DNA from: Methylococcus mesophilus
Lineage (GTDB): Bacteria; Pseudomonadota; Gammaproteobacteria; Methylococcales; Methylococcaceae
Reading direction: 5' to 3'
Assembly (NCBI RefSeq): GCF_026247885.1
Contig: NZ_CP110921.1
Span: 434,001-498,000 of the forward strand
Length of the DNA: 64,000 nt
Shown here one piece after another: positions 60,895 through 64,000 of this stretch (the stretch's first letter is position 1; every line of letters begins with the position of its first letter). The position numbers and the translations under genes are program-made. The notes beneath the pieces are model-generated. The model saw only the letters and a program-made list of their open reading frames with translations, made no database searches and was not told the origin of the DNA.

Positions 60895-61920
60895 TCAGCA
60901 AATGCGGGGGAGCGGATCGTCTTCCAACTCAGGGAGGATTCTCTCCCCCCCCAGGGAAGTCTGAAGAACGACTCGGGGAGCCCCTGCTTCGATCGCGCCC
61001 GCAATGCTCGCCTCCATGAACCCCCCATGGTGGAGCGCTGCCACCGCATCAGCCGCGACAGCAGCATCAACGATCGCCACGACCCGTCCTTCGCAGGCTA
61101 AGTAATAAGGGTCATAGCCCAGAATTTCACATACGCTGCGCACCTCCGGCCGAACCGGCAAGTCAAGCTCTTGCAGCCGAACGGTCGCACCGGTAGCCCG
61201 GGCAATCTCGTGCGAGACGGTTGCCACGCCTCCGCGGGTGGGATCCCGCATGAAACGCAGCCCTGGGAAGCCGAGCAGAATTTCAGCAATCGGCAGGACG
61301 CTCCCCGCATCGGATCGAAGACTGCCGGATAACCCGAATTGCTCCCGAGCCAGCATTACCGCAGCGCCGTGATCGCCCACCGGCCCACTCACGATGACCC
61401 GGTCGCCCGGACGAACGCGGTGCAAGCCCAGGTCGACGCCCGGTTGCCTTTGCCCTATGCCGGTCGTCGCCAGATAAAGTCCACCGCCCTGCCCCCGCCG
61501 AACCACCTTGGTATCCCCGGCCAACACCCGCACACCGCAATCCAGGCAGGCACGCGCCATGGACGCAACGATCCGCTCGAGAATCTCGACGTCGAGCCCT
61601 TCCTCGATGAAAACGTTGAGGCTGAGAAAGCGCGGTACCGCCCCGGACACTGCAAGGTCGTTGATCGTGCCATGAACCGCGAGACTCCCCACGTCGCCGC
61701 CCGGGAACTCCAGGGGCTCTACGGTGAAGCCGTCCGTCGTGATCATCCACTCCCCGTCACCGGCATCCAGCGGAAGCCTTGCCGCATCCGCGGCGGTGTC
61801 CAGATCTTCCCGGCCGAGGTGGAACACGAATATTTCTTCGATGACCTCCCGCGTCAAACGGCCCCCATTACCATGGGCCAGCGAAATCCGAACGGCATCA
61901 CAACGGTCGTCGTCATTCAT
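60895..61920 (-). CDS. hypE: Hydrogenase maturation protein HypE
   Basis: HypE dehydrates the carbamoyl group on its own C-terminal Cys to cyanide for the NiFe hydrogenase. 341 residues with the AIR-synthase fold: SLAHGNGGRLTREVIEEIF, GDVGSLAVHGTINDLA, RDPTRGGVATVSHEIA, ending in PRIC with the essential Cys. ATG at 61920 preferred over a TTG at 61935. No other hyp gene is in the window. Confidence 0.96.
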   Translation of the reverse strand: MNDDDRCDAVRISLAHGNGGRLTREVIEEIFVFHLGREDLDTAADAARLPLDAGDGEWMITTDGFTVEPLEFPGGDVGSLAVHGTINDLAVSGAVPRFLSLNVFIEEGLDVEILERIVASMARACLDCGVRVLAGDTKVVRRGQGGGLYLATTGIGQRQPGVDLGLHRVRPGDRVIVSGPVGDHGAAVMLAREQFGLSGSLRSDAGSVLPIAEILLGFPGLRFMRDPTRGGVATVSHEIARATGATVRLQELDLPVRPEVRSVCEILGYDPYYLACEGRVVAIVDAAVAADAVAALHHGGFMEASIAGAIEAGAPRVVLQTSLGGERILPELEDDPLPRIC

Positions 61921-62003
61921 GAGCGGTGCTGGCAAAGATTGTCGTCAAAACGGATCAGATGGTAGCAGAGTTAACGGTCACCGTAGCCTTTGAACAAAGC
62001 TTG

Positions 62004-62031
62004 TTGACATCCCAATCAGGATCAGTATAAT
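62004..62031 (+). promoter_or_regulatory. Promoter of tRNA-Gly
   Basis: TTGACA at 62004-62009, a 16-base spacer and TATAAT at 62026-62031: both hexamers are consensus. The tRNA starts 14 bases after the -10. Confidence 0.85.
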
Positions 62032-62045
62032 TTTCGAAATCGAAT

Positions 62046-62121
<76 letters not shown>

Positions 62122-62131
62122 TTGCTTTCGG

Positions 62132-62160
62132 AAAAGCCGCGCACCTAACCGCGGCTTTTT
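62132..62160 (+). terminator. Terminator-like hairpin between tRNA-Gly and tRNA-Cys
   Basis: AAAAGCCGCG and CGCGGCTTTT form a ten-base stem with an eight-base loop and a T-run. It ends only 14 bases before tRNA-Cys, leaving little room for a separate promoter. Confidence 0.8.
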
Positions 62161-62174
62161 GCTTTATCTTCAAA

Positions 62175-62248
62175 GGCTGAGTGGCAGAGTGGTTATGCTG
62201 CGGATTGCAAATCCGTCTATGCCGGTTCGATTCCGACCTCAGCCTCCA
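62175..62248 (+). tRNA. tRNA-Cys (anticodon GCA)
   Basis: A 74-base tRNA with acceptor GGCTGAG/CTCAGCC, discriminator T and an encoded CCA. Anticodon GCA at 62207-62209, T-loop GGTTCGATTCC. In many gammaproteobacteria Gly, Cys and Leu tRNAs are co-transcribed; no tRNA-Leu follows here. Confidence 0.97.
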
Positions 62249-62423
62249 TCTTTCTTCTTCCGGATCGGAATTTTAAGACAAGCCGCGGCACAGCCGGTCT
62301 TGCCAAAATACGACCAAATCCGGTAGGAAATCGGCCCAAAATCCGCCCCTATCAAAGCTCCTCCGACTAGAGCCAATCTGCTGCTAGCGGGTTGCACTTT
62401 CCGCCCGAAATCGCGCTGACGCC

Positions 62424-62455
62424 AAAAACCCGCCTGGTCATGGACCAAGCGGGTT
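62424..62455 (-). terminator. Rho-independent terminator of glnA
   Basis: On the minus strand AACCCGCTTGGTC and GACCAGGCGGGTT (13 pairs, one G-T or mismatch) enclose a three-base loop and are followed by TTTTT-like bases, 22 bases past the glnA stop. Confidence 0.85.
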
Positions 62456-62476
62456 ATCCACTACCTCAGACCGGGC

Positions 62477-63886
62477 TTAGAGACTGTAGTACATATCGAA
62501 CTCGACCGGGTGGGTGCTCATGCGCAGACGAGTCACTTCCTGGCCCTTGAGTTCGAGATAAGCGTCGATCATGTCGTCGGTGAACACACCGCCGCGGGTG
62601 AGGAACTCGCGGTCGTTGTCCAGTGCTTCCAGAGCCTGGTCGAAGGAATAGCAGACCTGGGGGATGGCCTTCTCTTCTTCCGGCGGCAGATCGTAAAGAT
62701 CCTTGTCCATGGCGTCGCCCGGATGGATCTTGTTCTGGATGCCGTCGAGGCCGGCCATCAGCATGGCTGCGAATGCCAGGTAGGGATTGGCGGTGGAGTC
62801 CGGGAAGCGGACTTCGATACGGCGGGCTTTAGGGTTCATCACGTAGGGTATACGGATGGAGGCCGAACGGTTGCGAGCCGAGTAGGCCAGCATCACCGGC
62901 GCTTCGAAACCAGGCACCAGCCGCTTGTAGCTATTGGTGGATGCGTTGCAGAAGGCGTTCAGGGCCTTGGCATGCTTGATAATGCCGCCGATGTAGTACA
63001 GCGCCGTTTCGGACAGGCCCCCGTACAGATCGCCGCTGAACAGGTTCTTACCGTCCTTCGCGATCGACTGGTGCACGTGCATGCCGTTGCCGTTGTCGCC
63101 GACCAGCGGCTTCGGCATGAAGGTTGCGGTCTTGCCATAGGCGTGCGCCACGTTCTGAACGACGTACTTGAGCAGCAGAACTTCGTCAGCCTTCTTCACC
63201 AGGGTGTTGAATTTGACGCCGATTTCGCACTGGCCGGCAGTCGCAACCTCGTGGTGATGGACTTCCACGCCCATGCCCATGTCTTCCAGGGTGTTGCACA
63301 TGGCGGAACGCAGATCCTGGAACGAGTCGACCGGCGGAACCGGGAAATAGCCGCCCTTGGTACCAGGTCGGTGGCCGATGTTGCCGTCTTCGTAGACTTT
63401 CTCGGAGTTCCATCCGGCTTCTTCCGAATCGACCTTGTAGAACGAGCCGGACATGTTGGCGCCCCAACGAATGTCGTCGAAGATGAAGAATTCGTTTTCC
63501 GGACCGAAGAATGCGGTGTCTGCAATGCCGGTGGACTTCATGTAGGCTTCGGCCCGCTTGGCGATGGAGCGCGGATCGCGTTCGTAACCCTGCATGGTGG
63601 CCGGTTCAACGATGTCGCAACGGACGATCAGTGTAGGATCGTCGAAGAACGGATCCATCACTGCCGTGGATGCGTCCAGCATCAGAATCATGTCGGATTC
63701 GTTGATGCCTTTCCATCCGGCGATCGAAGAACCGTCGAACATCTTGCCCTCTTCGAAGGCAGCCTCGTCGATCGTCGAAGCGGGAACCGTTACGTGCTGT
63801 TCTTTGCCGCGGGTATCGGCGAAACGCAGGTCCACGTAGCGGATTTCCTTTTCCTTGATGATCTGCAATACGTCTTTCGGTGTCAT
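62477..63886 (-). CDS. glnA: Glutamine synthetase, type I
   Basis: Ammonia assimilation to glutamine in the cytoplasm. 469 residues. Metal and substrate motifs: [55 protein letters not shown] and RFPDST. The adenylylation-site region [10 protein letters not shown] near residue 397 is present, so GlnE control is likely. Start ATG 63886 follows GGAGGAG at a spacing of about 11. Promoter type in the remaining 114 bases is unresolved. Confidence 0.98.
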   Translation of the reverse strand: MTPKDVLQIIKEKEIRYVDLRFADTRGKEQHVTVPASTIDEAAFEEGKMFDGSSIAGWKGINESDMILMLDASTAVMDPFFDDPTLIVRCDIVEPATMQGYERDPRSIAKRAEAYMKSTGIADTAFFGPENEFFIFDDIRWGANMSGSFYKVDSEEAGWNSEKVYEDGNIGHRPGTKGGYFPVPPVDSFQDLRSAMCNTLEDMGMGVEVHHHEVATAGQCEIGVKFNTLVKKADEVLLLKYVVQNVAHAYGKTATFMPKPLVGDNGNGMHVHQSIAKDGKNLFSGDLYGGLSETALYYIGGIIKHAKALNAFCNASTNSYKRLVPGFEAPVMLAYSARNRSASIRIPYVMNPKARRIEVRFPDSTANPYLAFAAMLMAGLDGIQNKIHPGDAMDKDLYDLPPEEEKAIPQVCYSFDQALEALDNDREFLTRGGVFTDDMIDAYLELKGQEVTRLRMSTHPVEFDMYYSL

Positions 63887-64000
63887 AGTAAGCTCGTCTC
63901 CTCCAGCTAGGATTGGGTAACTTCAAGGTTACACAGGAATTGTACCAAGGCTACTGGGCAAATATCTTCTTGATTTTACGCCCGAGCCAAGCGCCATGCG

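Noticed and set aside
62510..63910. Open frame (466 codons) antisense to glnA
   Set aside because: Complement of a highly conserved gene; no motifs of its own.
63887..64000. Sigma-54 promoter upstream of glnA
   Set aside because: The best candidate (TTGGTACAATTCCTG on the minus strand) misses the GC element of the consensus, and the window ends before any NtrC sites.

Overview
The window is high-GC, gene-dense chromosomal DNA of a gammaproteobacterium. The housekeeping blocks (glyA-nrdR-ribD-ribE-ribB-ribH-nusB-thiL-pgpA, hypE, pdxJ, folE, hemH, mrcB, glnA) are typical of that class. A metal-free NAD-dependent formate dehydrogenase with its LysR regulator and a very large secreted multiheme cytochrome suggest a methylotroph or methanotroph of the Methylococcaceae type. 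That assignment is an inference: no methane or methanol oxidation gene lies in the window.

Layout. 1-7016: moeA, formate dehydrogenase and its LysR regulator, then a four-gene operon (yciB, YciI-like, BolA-like, parvulin lipoprotein) whose genes overlap by ATGA, then a DUF1244 gene and gloA. 7441-12183: one 1580-residue secreted multiheme cytochrome with Ig-like repeats at its C-terminus. 12490-12580: tRNA-Ser(GGA). 12578-26324: a 13.7-kb integrative element in that tRNA gene, bounded by a 64-bp direct repeat (61/64 identical). It carries a P4-type tyrosine integrase, an AlpA-like regulator, a DUF3987 primase-like protein followed by an iteron-rich AT-rich patch, two glycine-rich proteins, a J-domain protein, a candidate small RNA, a BrnT/BrnA toxin-antitoxin pair, an array of about four diverged repeat units with promoter-like and hairpin blocks, a RepA-like AAA ATPase followed by a second iteron cluster, an excisionase-like protein and a serine resolvase.

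26429-29721: a small secreted protein and a membrane GGDEF/EAL protein whose N-terminus looks like the copper-binding ethylene-receptor domain. 29723-37474: a zinc-ribbon protein and the glyA/riboflavin/thiamin operon on the minus strand. 37615-44370: a signalling cluster of chemoreceptor, UrtA-like binding protein, STAS protein, NCS2 permease with a degenerate RsbW-like tail, beta carbonic anhydrase and a divergent RsbW-like kinase. 44371-45460 is gene-poor. 45461-52575: lipoprotein, pdxJ, a membrane coiled-coil protein, dusA, folE, hemH and a PBP1b. 52672-60705: a 1345-residue dCache/PAS/GAF/GGDEF/EAL protein, a second chemoreceptor and an SbmA/YddA-type ABC protein with degraded ATPase motifs. 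60895-63886: hypE, tRNA-Gly(GCC), tRNA-Cys(GCA) and glnA.

The parts most worth following up are the repeat-RNA array and the two iteron clusters of the element, the carbonic anhydrase/permease/partner-switch cluster, the ethylene-receptor-like GGDEF/EAL protein, and the large cytochrome. No CRISPR array, rRNA gene or complete insertion sequence was seen.
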